Positions 16,928 through 25,378 of a DNA stretch of 64,000 nucleotides are shown here, in pieces. The translations under genes were made by a program, and so were the position numbers. The notes under the pieces are model-generated. The model did not search any database, was not told the origin of the DNA, and saw only the letters and a list, made by a program, of their open reading frames with translations. Numbering within the stretch: the first letter of the stretch is position 1; each line of letters begins with the position of its first letter. Origin of the DNA: Variovorax paradoxus (lineage in GTDB: Bacteria; Pseudomonadota; Gammaproteobacteria; Burkholderiales; Burkholderiaceae_C); contig NZ_JAUSRN010000001.1 of assembly GCF_030811855.1 (NCBI RefSeq), positions 1 through 64,000 of the forward strand. Reading direction: 5' to 3'.

Positions 16928-17411
16928 TCTTATTTCAGCATCGACCAGGACACGCCGCGCCACTTGCTCAATGCGGTAGGCCTCACTCGAGTGGGCGTCG
17001 CTGCATTTGATCACCAGAGGGCCGGGCTTGGGTTGGCCCCAACACTGCACGGATAGGAAGGTCGACACGCGCGCGTGCAACACATGATCGTGTTCTCACC
17101 CTCGGACAGGTTCGGCATGGGACGGCCGATGCCTGCCATGCGGTGCGCATCCTCCACCACAAATATCTCCTACGGCCCCACGGCGAATGCGGGAAGCCGT
17201 CCGAGGTGTTGCAGCACTGGACCGAGTCGCTCTGTGCGAGTCCAGTAGCTTGGGACAGCGAGAGGCCGGCGCCGCCGGGCCATCAGGTCATAGAGCGCCA
17301 CGTTGCCGCGGCTCCAATGAAGGCGCGGGTGCTTAGCGCGGACTGCGCGATGCTCTCGCGCTCGACCACACGCGCAATCGATCCCGCGCGCGGCGGAGAC
17401 GAACATCATGG
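16928..17411. other. gap without recognised genes
   Basis: Nearly 500 bases with no convincing gene. A 54-codon minus-strand frame ending near 16925, with a GTG start near 17084, has coding-like composition (it contains EAYRIEQVARRVLVDAE) and could be the tail of a lost gene, but nothing homologous is recognised. Confidence 0.4.
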
Positions 17412-17429
17412 GTGACCGCGCCCGCGGAG

Positions 17430-17585
17430 ATGGCTCTTGACCTTGGCCTTTTTTGCCCATCGGATTCGCACGAATCTGTGCTCAAGCGGCAGGTTTGGGA
17501 GCCACCGCACAACCGCCACCCCTATGAAAAGTGGCAGTTGATTCAACAGCTTGGGGAATGCAAGCTTGAGGCCAAGGCGTGCTGA
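17430..17585 (+). CDS. small ORF or gene tail, unknown
   Basis: A 51-codon frame from an ATG at 17430 (an in-frame GTG at 17412 is an alternative) preceded closely by CGGAG. Its residue composition is protein-like, with the segment WEPPHNRHPYEKWQLIQQLG, and lacks the arginine/alanine bias of shadow frames. I do not recognise it. It could be a genuine small protein or the C-terminal remnant of a larger gene whose start was lost in this scrambled area. Confidence 0.3.
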   Translation: MALDLGLFCPSDSHESVLKRQVWEPPHNRHPYEKWQLIQQLGECKLEAKAC

Positions 17586-17625
17586 CCGGTAACGCGCCCA
17601 ACGCCATAGGGCACAGGATCAACCC

Positions 17626-18132
17626 ATGAACCATTCGTTCAACGATGGCCTGCTACGACTGCGGCTGCAGGGTCTGCGCAACGTCGAACTGCTGCACCTC
17701 ATTTCGGGCATCGATGACGACCTCGCCGATCCAGGCGTGTCGCGCTGCGGTGCGAGCACAACGCTCTCCGGCTACACCGAGTGGATCAGCCCTCAAGAGG
17801 CCAGGCTTACGCTGGGCTGGGACTGGCAGCTGAAGGTCAGCACCGCGGCATCACGGATTGTCCGTCTGGGGCTGCCGCGCACCAACGTGCTGATCGTGCG
17901 CAGCGTGCGGGATCCGTTGCCGTGGGAGCAGAGCCTCGGCGTTCTGGCCTCCTTCATCGACGCATTCGACTGGAGCGCGCCCGCCTTCAACGCTGTCTGC
18001 GAGCGCTACGAACGCTGGCCCGCCCAAGAGGTCGCCACCGCCATGCAGCAACTTGTCACGGCGCCGTTCGCCGCGCCGCGCCTGCTATCGGCCCGCTCGC
18101 GGCGGTCGCTGGATCCGGCCTCGGCCGATTGA
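17626..18132 (+). CDS. DUF4902 (RsaM-like) protein
   Basis: Protein of 168 residues resembling the DUF4902 family, whose characterised member RsaM dampens acyl-homoserine-lactone quorum sensing in Burkholderia. The features I rely on are SGYTEWIS near residue 48, the LTLGWDWQL strand near 65, LPRTNVLIV near 86 and a late helix-rich part with ASFIDAFDW. No luxI or luxR partner lies beside it, so it is an orphan here. The final 25 residues are arginine/serine-rich and poorly conserved-looking. Confidence 0.65.
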   Translation: MNHSFNDGLLRLRLQGLRNVELLHLISGIDDDLADPGVSRCGASTTLSGYTEWISPQEARLTLGWDWQLKVSTAASRIVRLGLPRTNVLIVRSVRDPLPWEQSLGVLASFIDAFDWSAPAFNAVCERYERWPAQEVATAMQQLVTAPFAAPRLLSARSRRSLDPASAD

Positions 18133-18448
18133 AAGCTTGCCGGACGGCCACGGAAGGCTATCGCCGCAGTCAACGCGGTCAGCGCCGCGCTCCCTGACGC
18201 TCCTGCCTCTGACAGCGCTGGCCGGTCTCGATGCAGGTGTGCCCACCGCGACAGCGCGGGAAAGCGGGAAAGCGGGAAAGCGGGAAAGCGGGAGAGCGGG
18301 AGAGCGGGAGAGCGGGAGAGCGGGAGAGCTTGAAAGCTTGAGAGCTTGAGAGCGGCCAGATTCGTCCGTGCGCGCATTGACCACTGACTTATCCCGCAAC
18401 GATGATCTGAAGCGATGCGCGATGCATCGCTAAAAGACGGGACGTTTC
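18133..18448. other. gap containing the octamer repeat
   Basis: No gene is seen between the DUF4902 protein and the broken esterase. Its main content is the octamer tandem repeat described separately. On the minus strand the repeat reads as alternating leucine/serine/arginine/proline frames, which are artefacts of the repeat. Confidence 0.6.
18256..18351. repeat. octamer tandem repeat, 12 units
   Basis: Twelve contiguous 8-base units: four GCGGGAAA, five GCGGGAGA, then GCTTGAAA and two GCTTGAGA, followed by a partial unit. The three blocks share the frame GCNNGARA, so the array grew by unit duplication after point changes. There are no spacers, so it is not a CRISPR array. It lies in a non-coding gap 98 bases before the broken esterase start and could slip and alter spacing. 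Confidence 0.95.
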
Positions 18449-19308
18449 ATGCAATTCGGACGAAATCTTCGCGCGCTCATGTCCACATTGGGCTATGCGC
18501 TTCTGGTCGCGTTGTCGGCTTGCGGAGGCGGAGGTGGCGGCGGTGGCGCCGTCTTGCCCATACTGCCGGTAACGAGCGCGCCTGCACCACCCTCGACCGG
18601 CCGCACCGTCCACGACAGCATCAGTTCAACCCGAACCGGCGCAACCTACACGCTCGACATCTACCTGCCGCCCTCGTACGACGGCAGCTCCGCCGCATTC
18701 CCGGTCATCTACGCGATGGACGGCGACGCCAACTTCAATCCACCCGGAGGCGCTTCGACAATCTGATGGCCACCCTCGTGCGCCGGCGCGTCGAAGCGAT
18801 CCTCGTGGGCATTGGCGGCACTGGACGTCGGAGCACCGACTACACCTTTCCCGGGGCTGTTCCGTACCACGACTTCTTGACGACTGAGCTGGTTCCGTTC
18901 ATCGAATCGAAGTACCGCGCCGACGCTGGCAAACGCATGCTCACCGGGCTGTCGCTCAGCGGCAGCATGACGGGTCACGCGCTCTTTCTGGAGGGTGCGA
19001 GCCCCGCCCTCACCTTCTCCTACTTCCTCTCTTTCGAAGGCTCCTACGGATTCCAGCAGGGTGAGACCGATGACCTTGAACAGAAGATGTACGACGCGAA
19101 GCAAGGCAAGACGCTGCCGGCGACGTTGATCCTTGCGCGCTGCGACGCCACGACCACCTGCAACTACGCGCCGGTCGACCGCATCTACCAGAAGCTGCTC
19201 AAGCGCGCCTACACAGGGTTCACGCTCGTGGAGAACACCTATTCGACGGCACACGTGCAAACGGATCCTCCAGCCTTCGAGGATGCCATCGCCATGATCT
19301 TCAGATAG
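18449..19308 (+). pseudogene. lipoprotein alpha/beta-hydrolase (esterase-like), frameshifted
   Basis: The first frame (18449-18766) starts with a lipoprotein signal peptide ending LSAC, a glycine run after the cysteine, then TYTLDIYLPPSYDG and FPVIYAMDGDANF, the N-terminus of an IroE/Fes-like esterase. The second frame, entered near 18750, continues FDNLMATLV, VEAILVGIGG, the nucleophile region GLSLSGSMTG near 18950 and a terminal AHVQTDPPAF histidine. The two frames join around 18745-18760, so a single-base indel splits one gene. The nucleophile elbow reads GLSLSG rather than canonical GxSxG. Confidence 0.8.
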
Positions 19309-19478
19309 GGTCCAAGTTGTCAACGGCTTGACACGACGCATGGCCAGCATTGCGCGCATTCCATCACTCGACCCGGCCATGACATGCGTTCGATTCCCTT
19401 CTTGGTGCGGCACGCCCTCGCGCCGCTCACCGCATCCTTAGATCGGTTTTCACCGACCAAATTGCTTACTTAGTTCAA

Positions 19479-19511
19479 CGGGTTACAGTCGAAAGCTGTG
19501 ACCCGTTTTTT
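19479..19511 (+). terminator. rho-independent terminator
   Basis: A ten-pair stem (CGGGTTACAG with CTGTGACCCG, one U-G wobble) closes a 7-base loop and runs straight into six T residues at 19506-19511. It ends plus-strand transcription about 170 bases after the esterase remnant; the separation leaves open that the gene it served is lost. Confidence 0.8.
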
Positions 19512-19575
19512 GTTGGGCCTGACAAATAAATAGGCCGCCTGACAAACGCACTTGTTTTTGCGGCCCCGCACACGG

Positions 19576-19950
19576 CTAAGAAGGCTGCTTCAGGCCCGCC
19601 AATACATCAAGATCCGTGAATTTCCAGTCGGCAAGTGATTCAAATCCCACGATAGCGTCTCCCCTCGCAGAATCGGCCAAGTCAATGATGCGGGGGTAGC
19701 AGCGCATCCTAGTCGGAAGGTCAAAGAAGATCTTCACTCGTGGCAAAAGAAGATTGACACTGTTTTGATCGACAACTACGGCAAGGCGTTCCGACTTCAG
19801 GCGGACCAAGGAGCCGGTTGGGTATATGCCGACAGTCCGAACGAAGGCCTGGAAAACTTTCTGATCACAATGCCCTTTCCATTGAACCATCTGACGTAGC
19901 GACTCTGCAGGGCTCCAGCTGCGCTTGTAGGGTCGGTCTGATGTGAATCT
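19576..19950 (-). pseudogene. HD-GYP phosphodiesterase, C-terminal fragment
   Basis: Reading from about 19950 the frame gives TSDRPYKRSWSPAESLRQM, then QWKGHCDQKVFQAFVRTVGIYPTGSLVRL, the tail of HD-GYP cyclic-di-GMP phosphodiesterases, ending normally at 19576. The catalytic HD and GYP residues upstream are gone. Immediately 5' the DNA switches to a LysR fragment in another frame, so a deletion or recombination joined two unrelated genes. Non-functional as an enzyme. Confidence 0.75.
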
Positions 19951-19954
19951 CCTT

Positions 19955-20165
19955 CCTGGGCGGAGAGACTGCCATTGACTGCAGACTCGGCATCTTTCAG
20001 GTCGGCCAGGATGTTTTTGGCCCGGCTAAGAAATTCCCGACCGGTGTCGGTGAGGTAGCGCCGGGGGGTGTTGCGCTCCGCCAGCCGCGCGCCCAAGCGC
20101 GTCTCCAAAGCGGAAAGATGTCGGCTCGCCGCAGCGTTGGACAGGTCCAATTGGGCGACGGTCTT
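19955..20165 (-). pseudogene. LysR regulator, N-terminal fragment
   Basis: The frame reads TVAQLDLSNAAASRHLSALE, LGARLAERNTPRRYLT and TGREFLSRAKNILADLKDAE, the helix-turn-helix and linker helix of a LysR protein. The first helix is missing because the piece starts at about 20165, and the whole effector domain is missing because the sequence changes near 19955. It is a short internal scrap. Confidence 0.7.
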
Positions 20166-20168
20166 CTT

Positions 20169-20630
20169 ACCTTAGGAGCGGCGTTAAGGACTGATTGGCA
20201 GCGCCCCGGCTGGAAGTCAACGCCGACGGACGTCCTGGTTGCCGAGGCGGCGGAAATCCGCAAGCTCGGCCTGCCCCTGACCATGCATGTGGGCGGTCCG
20301 GCCGTGATCAGCGGCGTCGTCGCGGTGGGGTTGTCCGGACCGGACATGCTCCTGGTCCATCCTCAAGGTATGTCCGACCCTGAGCTCAGCCGCCAAGGAT
20401 TCCTAGTCGAGTTTCAGTATGTCGCCGATCATCGAGATGGCGCATTCAGGCGTCAGAAACGGCCGGACCCAGTTTGCCGAACTCGACCAACTCGGCGTGC
20501 AGCTCTGCCTTTCGATCGACAGTTCCGGCGCATCTGCGAACGCGGACTTCTTTGCGGTGATGCGTGCATTGCTATGGTCGCACAAGCAACGAGCGGACAC
20601 CAAGCATGGCATCACACCCAGACGCCGTTC
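20169..20630 (+). pseudogene. amidohydrolase fragment with frameshift
   Basis: The first frame gives LLTLGAALRTDWQ, EIRKLGLPLTMHVGG and GPDMLLVHPQGMSDPELS. After about 20405 another frame continues SMSPIIEMAHSG, QLGVQLCLSIDSSG and DFFAVMRALLW. Read together this is the middle of a cytosine/guanine-deaminase-like or chlorohydrolase-like amidohydrolase (metal histidine in TMHV, aspartate in SIDSSG). The start, the end and the frame are all broken, and its 5' end abuts the LysR scrap head to head. Confidence 0.65.
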
Positions 20631-20857
20631 AGTTTGCAAACATATCCGCCTCTGTAAAGGGGAGGCTATCCAGATGCGTCGGCTGACGGTAGGTCTTGCG
20701 CGCTTGCCGCGTCAGCCTAACCACATGCCTCATTTCACATTGATTCATGTGCGGACCTTCGCACTTGCGCCAGGGCTGTAGCCGGCTGACCGTGAGCCAT
20801 GGACTTCCCCCGGTGTCCCGGACACATCGAATGACATGATGTGTTTAGGAGGCAAAC

Positions 20858-20925
20858 ATGCCAACGACGAGAAGAGCGTTTACGGACGGGTTCAAACGGA
20901 AGCGGTGAAGCTGCTGAATGAAGGC
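20858..20925 (+). mobile_element. IS3-family OrfA transposase remnant
   Basis: The frame from ATG 20858 reads TTRRAFTDGFKR and, after a one-base shift, EAVKLLNEG, the opening of an IS3-family OrfA helix-turn-helix protein. A GGAGG Shine-Dalgarno is retained just upstream. A TGGACTTCCCCC sequence at 20800-20811 could be the left terminal repeat. The rest of the element is missing; the next gene (pirin) ends at 20972. Confidence 0.6.
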
Positions 20926-20971
20926 AACGCTCACGGACTTCTGCTGACGGCAGGCAGCTATTTCTTCGGCC

Positions 20972-21739
20972 TCAGAATTGCGCTTCGCCCGATCTTGGAC
21001 CGGCTAACATCACGAAGTGTGCATCCTCTTTGGCAGTGACGCGGGCCGACCATGCTTCGGAACCTTTGCGTAAAACTAATGCAAAGCCTTGCGCTAAAGG
21101 AAGTGTTTTCCCCGCGACCTCGAATTGGATGGTACCGCGGACAGCGTAGAACCATCCTTCCCAAGCGCGCGGAATCGGGATAACGATGGATGCGCCCATG
21201 GCAATGTGACCATCGAAGAAGGAGAAAGGCTGAGGCAGCGCCACGGGCGAGACTACATCGAGAAATTTGCCTGCAACCACGCGCACGCGCGCGCCCTCTT
21301 GGAGGTATTGCGGGACATCAGCGGAATCGAGATGCATCGCGTAGGGCTCAACCTCTTTCTTGAGGGAGGGCAGGTCGACGAAGATTTGCAGCGCGTGCAC
21401 GACGGTATCGTCAACCTCGGGTTTCTCGTTGTGCTCCGCGCCCCGGCCGGCCACCATCCAATGCAGGTCGCCAGGACGGATGGGCAAATTGTTTCCCATC
21501 GTGTCTTCGTTCATGTGCGCGCTCTGCGAGTCCTCGAACACGTAGGTGATGGCCGAGATGCCTTCGTGGCGATGCAGACCGAAGGTCTGCCTCTTCATCC
21601 AAAAGTGATCGACCATCAGCACAGGGCCCATGGGTTCACCGAAGGCGTTCGGACGAAAGCTGTAAGCGAAGAAGTGCTCGCCGATCACCAGGGGTGCCCC
21701 ACGTCGAGGGGTGGAAACTGTGGATGCGAGCGAGCTCAT
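20972..21739 (-). CDS. pirin-family cupin protein
   Basis: Pirin-like bicupin of 255 residues. The N-terminal metal-binding motif is clear: LMVDHFWMK, LHRHEGISAITYVFEDSQSA, NLPIRPGDLHWMVAGRGAEHNE. The C-terminal half has the Pirin_C pattern with DGHIAMGASIVIPIP. Family members are iron-binding regulators or quercetin-dioxygenase-like enzymes. It stands alone on the minus strand downstream of the amidase operon with a 100-base gap. Its stop codon sits at the edge of the scrap region, so the gene may have narrowly survived that rearrangement. Confidence 0.88.
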   Translation of the reverse strand: MSSLASTVSTPRRGAPLVIGEHFFAYSFRPNAFGEPMGPVLMVDHFWMKRQTFGLHRHEGISAITYVFEDSQSAHMNEDTMGNNLPIRPGDLHWMVAGRGAEHNEKPEVDDTVVHALQIFVDLPSLKKEVEPYAMHLDSADVPQYLQEGARVRVVAGKFLDVVSPVALPQPFSFFDGHIAMGASIVIPIPRAWEGWFYAVRGTIQFEVAGKTLPLAQGFALVLRKGSEAWSARVTAKEDAHFVMLAGPRSGEAQF

Positions 21740-21841
21740 GGGGCCCTCCCGATCGCGGCCAGCGTGTGCGGCCTCATGAGGTTGGCCGGGTGGCCTTTGG
21801 CGAAGGCTTGGACGACGTTGAGCGTAGTGATGGTGTGCATG

Positions 21842-23194
21842 TCAGGTCATCGCTAACAGGTGGCGTGCCAGCAGGCTCTCGACCGCCAGGGCGATCGAGA
21901 GCACCTGATGGTCAGCCATCCCGCCAGCGCCAATCATCAATCCCACCGGAGCGGTGTGGCTGACGTGGCAGGGGATCGAGACGGCGCAGCCTTCGAGCAG
22001 ATTGAACAATTTTGCATTGCGCATTGCGCGCAGGTTCGTCGCATGGTAGAGCTCGTCGCACGCCTCCAGCGGCGCGAGGGCCGGCGCGACCATCGGCGTC
22101 GTGGGCATGATGAGTGCTGCGCAGTCGGCCATCGCTGTGCCGATGTGGGCGGCCCACTTCGCCCGGCCGAGTTGCAGATCCAGATGCGTACGTTCTGAAA
22201 TCGCTGCACCCCCTTCGACGCGTATGCGGACCCGCGGATCGTAAGCGGCGGTGTGCGCCGCCAGCACGGGTTGGTGGTGCAGCCAGGCTTCCCGCGTATA
22301 GATGCCGCCGAAAGCCATGCTTTCGGCCAGCGTCGGCAGCGGGCGCTCGACGATGATGGCGCCCGCCTGCGAAAGCAGAGTCAGCACGCGCTCGAAACTG
22401 TGCGCAACAACGGATTCCACGCCGTCGAGGACGAAATTTGCGGGCAGTAGTAGACGCAGGCCGCGCAGATCGGCCGCGGCCAGTTCGCGCTCCGGATGGC
22501 CGGCCATGACGCTGTCCAGTGTGGCGCAGCATGTCACGCTGCGGGCGATGCTGCCGACTGAGTCCAGCGACGGCGCCAGCGGAAAGACGCCCGCGTGCGG
22601 GATCCGCTTCGCGGTCGGCTTGAAGCCGACCAGGCCGCAGAAAGCGGCAGGGATGCGGACAGACCCGCCGGTGTCGGTACCGATCGCCGCGACGGCCATG
22701 CCATCGCTGACCGATACCGCCGCGCCCGCCGACGAACCGCCGGGAATGCGGCCCGTCTCGCGGTCGTAGGGACTCAATGGCGTGCCGAAGTGCGGATTCA
22801 GGCCTAGCGCCGAGAAGGCGAATTCGGTCATGTTGGTGCGGCCCGTGAAAAGCGCGCCCGCCGCGGCCAGCCGCTGCACGACGGTGGCGTCCTGGTGGGC
22901 GGGCATGGCCCAGGCCAGGGCCCGTGAGCCTGCCTTCGTGACCTGGCCGGCCTGGTCGAAACCATCCTTCAGCGACAGGGCGATGCCTTCGAGGACGCCG
23001 GACGGCTCGCGCCTTGACCGACGCAGATCCGATAGCCGGGCCTGGTGCCGCAGTTGCGTGTTGACGCTGATGTAGGTCCGGCTGCCCTGGCCGTGCGGTG
23101 CCGCGATGGCCGACTCGATACGCTGTGCCAGCGCCACGGCGCTCAGCGTACCGCGCGCCAGCGCCGCGCGCGTGTTTGACAAGGTGTCCAGCAT
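21842..23194 (-). CDS. amidase-signature family hydrolase
   Basis: Amidase-signature enzyme of 450 residues. The Ser-cisSer-Lys catalytic set is visible: lysine in ALSLKDGFDQ, the serine pair in PGGSSAGAAVSVSDG, and the nucleophile in IGTDTGGSVRIPAAFCG, followed by GFKPTAKRI. The ATG at 23194 fits family length; the longer frame to 23506 is arginine-rich antisense to the OsmC gene. It is the last gene of a four-gene operon with a ring-cleavage-like dioxygenase and a maleylacetate reductase-like enzyme, and may hydrolyse an amide formed in that pathway. Confidence 0.9.
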   Translation of the reverse strand: MLDTLSNTRAALARGTLSAVALAQRIESAIAAPHGQGSRTYISVNTQLRHQARLSDLRRSRREPSGVLEGIALSLKDGFDQAGQVTKAGSRALAWAMPAHQDATVVQRLAAAGALFTGRTNMTEFAFSALGLNPHFGTPLSPYDRETGRIPGGSSAGAAVSVSDGMAVAAIGTDTGGSVRIPAAFCGLVGFKPTAKRIPHAGVFPLAPSLDSVGSIARSVTCCATLDSVMAGHPERELAAADLRGLRLLLPANFVLDGVESVVAHSFERVLTLLSQAGAIIVERPLPTLAESMAFGGIYTREAWLHHQPVLAAHTAAYDPRVRIRVEGGAAISERTHLDLQLGRAKWAAHIGTAMADCAALIMPTTPMVAPALAPLEACDELYHATNLRAMRNAKLFNLLEGCAVSIPCHVSHTAPVGLMIGAGGMADHQVLSIALAVESLLARHLLAMT

Positions 23195-23211
23195 GGTTCG
23201 CCGTTCGACCT

Positions 23212-23691
23212 CTAGGCTGGCTGCGCGGCAACGCTTTGCCACTGCACGTCGAGCCGGGCCGCGGTGGCCTTCAGGAGGTTGTAGACCGGACTGCGCACGA
23301 GCGTCTCGCGCGCCGCGGCTTCCAGCACCTCGGCCGGCTCGCCGGTCGTCACAGACGCCGTGACGACCACGTAGTTGAAATACGGAAGCACGCCTGGCAC
23401 GCCGAGCCGACCGCGAATGTCGATCGCGAACTCCGCGTCCAGCGCGACGCCCGTGTACGCGAAGCCCCGATCGGAGGCGACGCGGCGAAAGGTGATGGCG
23501 AGGCAACCGCAGAGTGCGCCCAATACGGCTTGCAGTGGCGACGGGCCGGTGCCGGTGCCGGCAGGCGCGGCCTCGTCGATGGCCATCTCGCCGAAATCCC
23601 CGTTGATTACCGTTCGGATGATGGCCTCGCTGTGGGCCCGCACCGACTTGCGGCGCACGATGGGGGCTTTCATTTCTTGCTCAGAAAACAT
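23212..23691 (-). CDS. OsmC/Ohr-family protein
   Basis: OsmC-like protein of 159 residues. The first redox cysteine appears in GPSPLQAVLGALCGC, within the characteristic helix; the second family motif region follows ETLVRSPVYNLLKA, which lacks an obvious second cysteine. OsmC proteins reduce organic peroxides, but many members in catabolic operons have lost the cysteine pair and act as acyl or thioester binders. It lies 9 bases after the maleylacetate reductase gene and 17 bases before the amidase. An in-frame ATG at 23673 is an alternative start. Confidence 0.85.
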   Translation of the reverse strand: MFSEQEMKAPIVRRKSVRAHSEAIIRTVINGDFGEMAIDEAAPAGTGTGPSPLQAVLGALCGCLAITFRRVASDRGFAYTGVALDAEFAIDIRGRLGVPGVLPYFNYVVVTASVTTGEPAEVLEAAARETLVRSPVYNLLKATAARLDVQWQSVAAQPA

Positions 23692-23700
23692 GCGAAGGTC

Positions 23701-24765
23701 TCAGCTTGTAGGTTGTTTGCCCAGGAAGGCATCTTCCAGAAGTCCGCGGATGGCGATTTGCTCCACGGGGCGGGGACTGTAGTACGGCGATTTCATCGCG
23801 AGTTCGGCGGCTCGGTCCAGGTCTTCGCGCCGCATGCCGATCTCCTGCAGCGACGTAGGGCCACCCAGTCGCTTGACCAAGGACCACAATCCGCGGGCCG
23901 CGCCTTCCTGGCTGCCCAGAGCCCGCGCGACGCGCGCCATCGCCTGGGGCGCGGCCTCGGCGTTGTAGTCCACCGCATAGGGCAGCACGACCGTGTGCGT
24001 TTCGGCGTGCGGCAGGCCGAAACTGCCGCCCAGGGTATGGCACAGCTTGTGGTGCAGCGACATGCCGACCCCGGCGAGCGACATTCCGGCGAGCCAGGAG
24101 CCATAGAACGAGCCCTGACGCGCGTCGATATTGCCCGGGCGCTCTACCACCGCCGGCAGACTTTGCGCCAGTGCCCGGATGCTTTCCTCGGCCATCAGCG
24201 AGATGATGGGATTCGCATCCTGCGCGTACAGCGCCTCCACGCTGTGCGCCATGGCATTCATCCCGCTAGTGAGCGACAGCATGGGCGGCATCGACACAAT
24301 GAGTTCCGGATCGTAGAGCACCGTTTTCGGCAGGCTTGCGGGATCGCGGTGTCCATGCTTGACACCGTTCTCTGTCATGCCGTAGACCGGCGTGACCTCC
24401 GAGCCGGAGTATGTCGTCGGGATCGCGATGATCGGCAAATGCTGGTCCACCGCCACCGCTTTGGCCAGCCCGATGGTCGAGCCACCGCCCAGCGCGATGA
24501 TGCTGTCCGCGCCGCTGGAGCGGGCGAGTCCGCGCACAACCTCGGCGATTTCGATCCGCACGTGCGGCGCTTCCTGGTCGAAATGCCCCACCAGGCGCTG
24601 GCCCACCGCTGCGGCGATGGTGGCGGCCTCGTCGTGCTTGCTGGGCGTGCTGATGAGCAGGACGCGTCTGGCGCCCAGCCGCTCGAGTTCCTCGCCCGCC
24701 TTGAATAAGGCCTTGCGCTCGAAGATCACGCGCAGGGGCAAGGCGCCATAGATGAATGGATTCAT
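23701..24765 (-). CDS. iron-containing alcohol dehydrogenase, maleylacetate reductase type
   Basis: Group III iron-type alcohol dehydrogenase of 354 residues, the length of maleylacetate reductases. It has the NAD-binding IIALGGGSTIGLAKAVA near residue 90, IPTTYSGSEVTPVYGMT near 115, and the metal-site region SLHHKLCHTLGGSFGLPHAETH near 235. Maleylacetate reductase feeds hydroxyquinol- or resorcinol-type pathways into 3-oxoadipate. The start at 24765 follows the dioxygenase gene by 22 bases. A much longer frame runs on to 25467 but is antisense noise across the dioxygenase gene. Confidence 0.9.
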   Translation of the reverse strand: MNPFIYGALPLRVIFERKALFKAGEELERLGARRVLLISTPSKHDEAATIAAAVGQRLVGHFDQEAPHVRIEIAEVVRGLARSSGADSIIALGGGSTIGLAKAVAVDQHLPIIAIPTTYSGSEVTPVYGMTENGVKHGHRDPASLPKTVLYDPELIVSMPPMLSLTSGMNAMAHSVEALYAQDANPIISLMAEESIRALAQSLPAVVERPGNIDARQGSFYGSWLAGMSLAGVGMSLHHKLCHTLGGSFGLPHAETHTVVLPYAVDYNAEAAPQAMARVARALGSQEGAARGLWSLVKRLGGPTSLQEIGMRREDLDRAAELAMKSPYYSPRPVEQIAIRGLLEDAFLGKQPTS

Positions 24766-24787
24766 ACCTCGTATCGCGTTCTGCGGG

Positions 24788-25378
24788 TCAACGCGGCTTG
24801 TCGCAATCCCGCAGGGGATTGCCTTGTTCGTCCCAATGCGCGAAGGTGCGAGGATCGGGCAGCACCGATGCGCAGTGCTTGCAGGTGCGCTGCTCCAGGT
24901 TGTCGTTGAAGGCGAAGATGATTTCCTTGATGCCTTTCTCGATGTCGTCGCACCAGAAGTCGACCCGGTGCAGCAGGTTGCCGCAGTTCTCGCAGAACCA
25001 GGCGGCGGAATCCTTCTCGTCCGGCTTGCGCGGCAGCTCGATGACCAAACCGACGCTGCCCGGCGGGCGTCGCGGGGAATGCGGCACATGCTTGGGCAAC
25101 AGGAAGAGCTCGCCCTCGTTGATGCGCTGGACCTGCGTCTGGCCGTGCTCGTCAATGTAGTTGACGAAAATGTGTCCCTTGAGCTGGAAGAAGATTTCGT
25201 CCCACGGATCGATGTGGAAATCGTTGCGCGCATTGGGGCCGCAGATGATCTGATAGACGAAGTCGGTATTCTTGAAGACTTCCTTGTTGCCGATCGCCCC
25301 TTGCACGGCGGGCATGTGCTGGTCGATCCACGCTTGTTGACTGAAGGCAGGTTTGACGTTGCCGGGAGAGGGATACAT
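24788..25378 (-). CDS. 3-hydroxyanthranilate 3,4-dioxygenase-like ring-cleavage enzyme
   Basis: Cupin-fold dioxygenase of 196 residues matching bacterial 3-hydroxyanthranilate dioxygenases (NbaC type). The Fe(II) ligands are in RNDFHIDPWDEIFFQLKG (histidine and glutamate) and KHVPHSPRRP (second histidine), and the C-terminal rubredoxin-like iron site is CENC near 149 with CKHC near 188. ATG 25378 starts at the family N-terminus behind TTGGAG. It heads the operon dioxygenase, maleylacetate reductase, OsmC, amidase. Because no kynurenine genes accompany it, the true substrate may be another aminohydroxy-aromatic such as an aminohydroxybenzoate. Confidence 0.88.
   Translation of the reverse strand: MYPSPGNVKPAFSQQAWIDQHMPAVQGAIGNKEVFKNTDFVYQIICGPNARNDFHIDPWDEIFFQLKGHIFVNYIDEHGQTQVQRINEGELFLLPKHVPHSPRRPPGSVGLVIELPRKPDEKDSAAWFCENCGNLLHRVDFWCDDIEKGIKEIIFAFNDNLEQRTCKHCASVLPDPRTFAHWDEQGNPLRDCDKPR

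Noticed and set aside
18256..18351. CRISPR array
   Set aside because: Units are contiguous octamers without spacers, and no cas genes are present.
20972..21739. Pirin gene as part of the amidase operon
   Set aside because: A gap of about 100 bases and lack of functional link make cotranscription uncertain; I list it as a separate gene.
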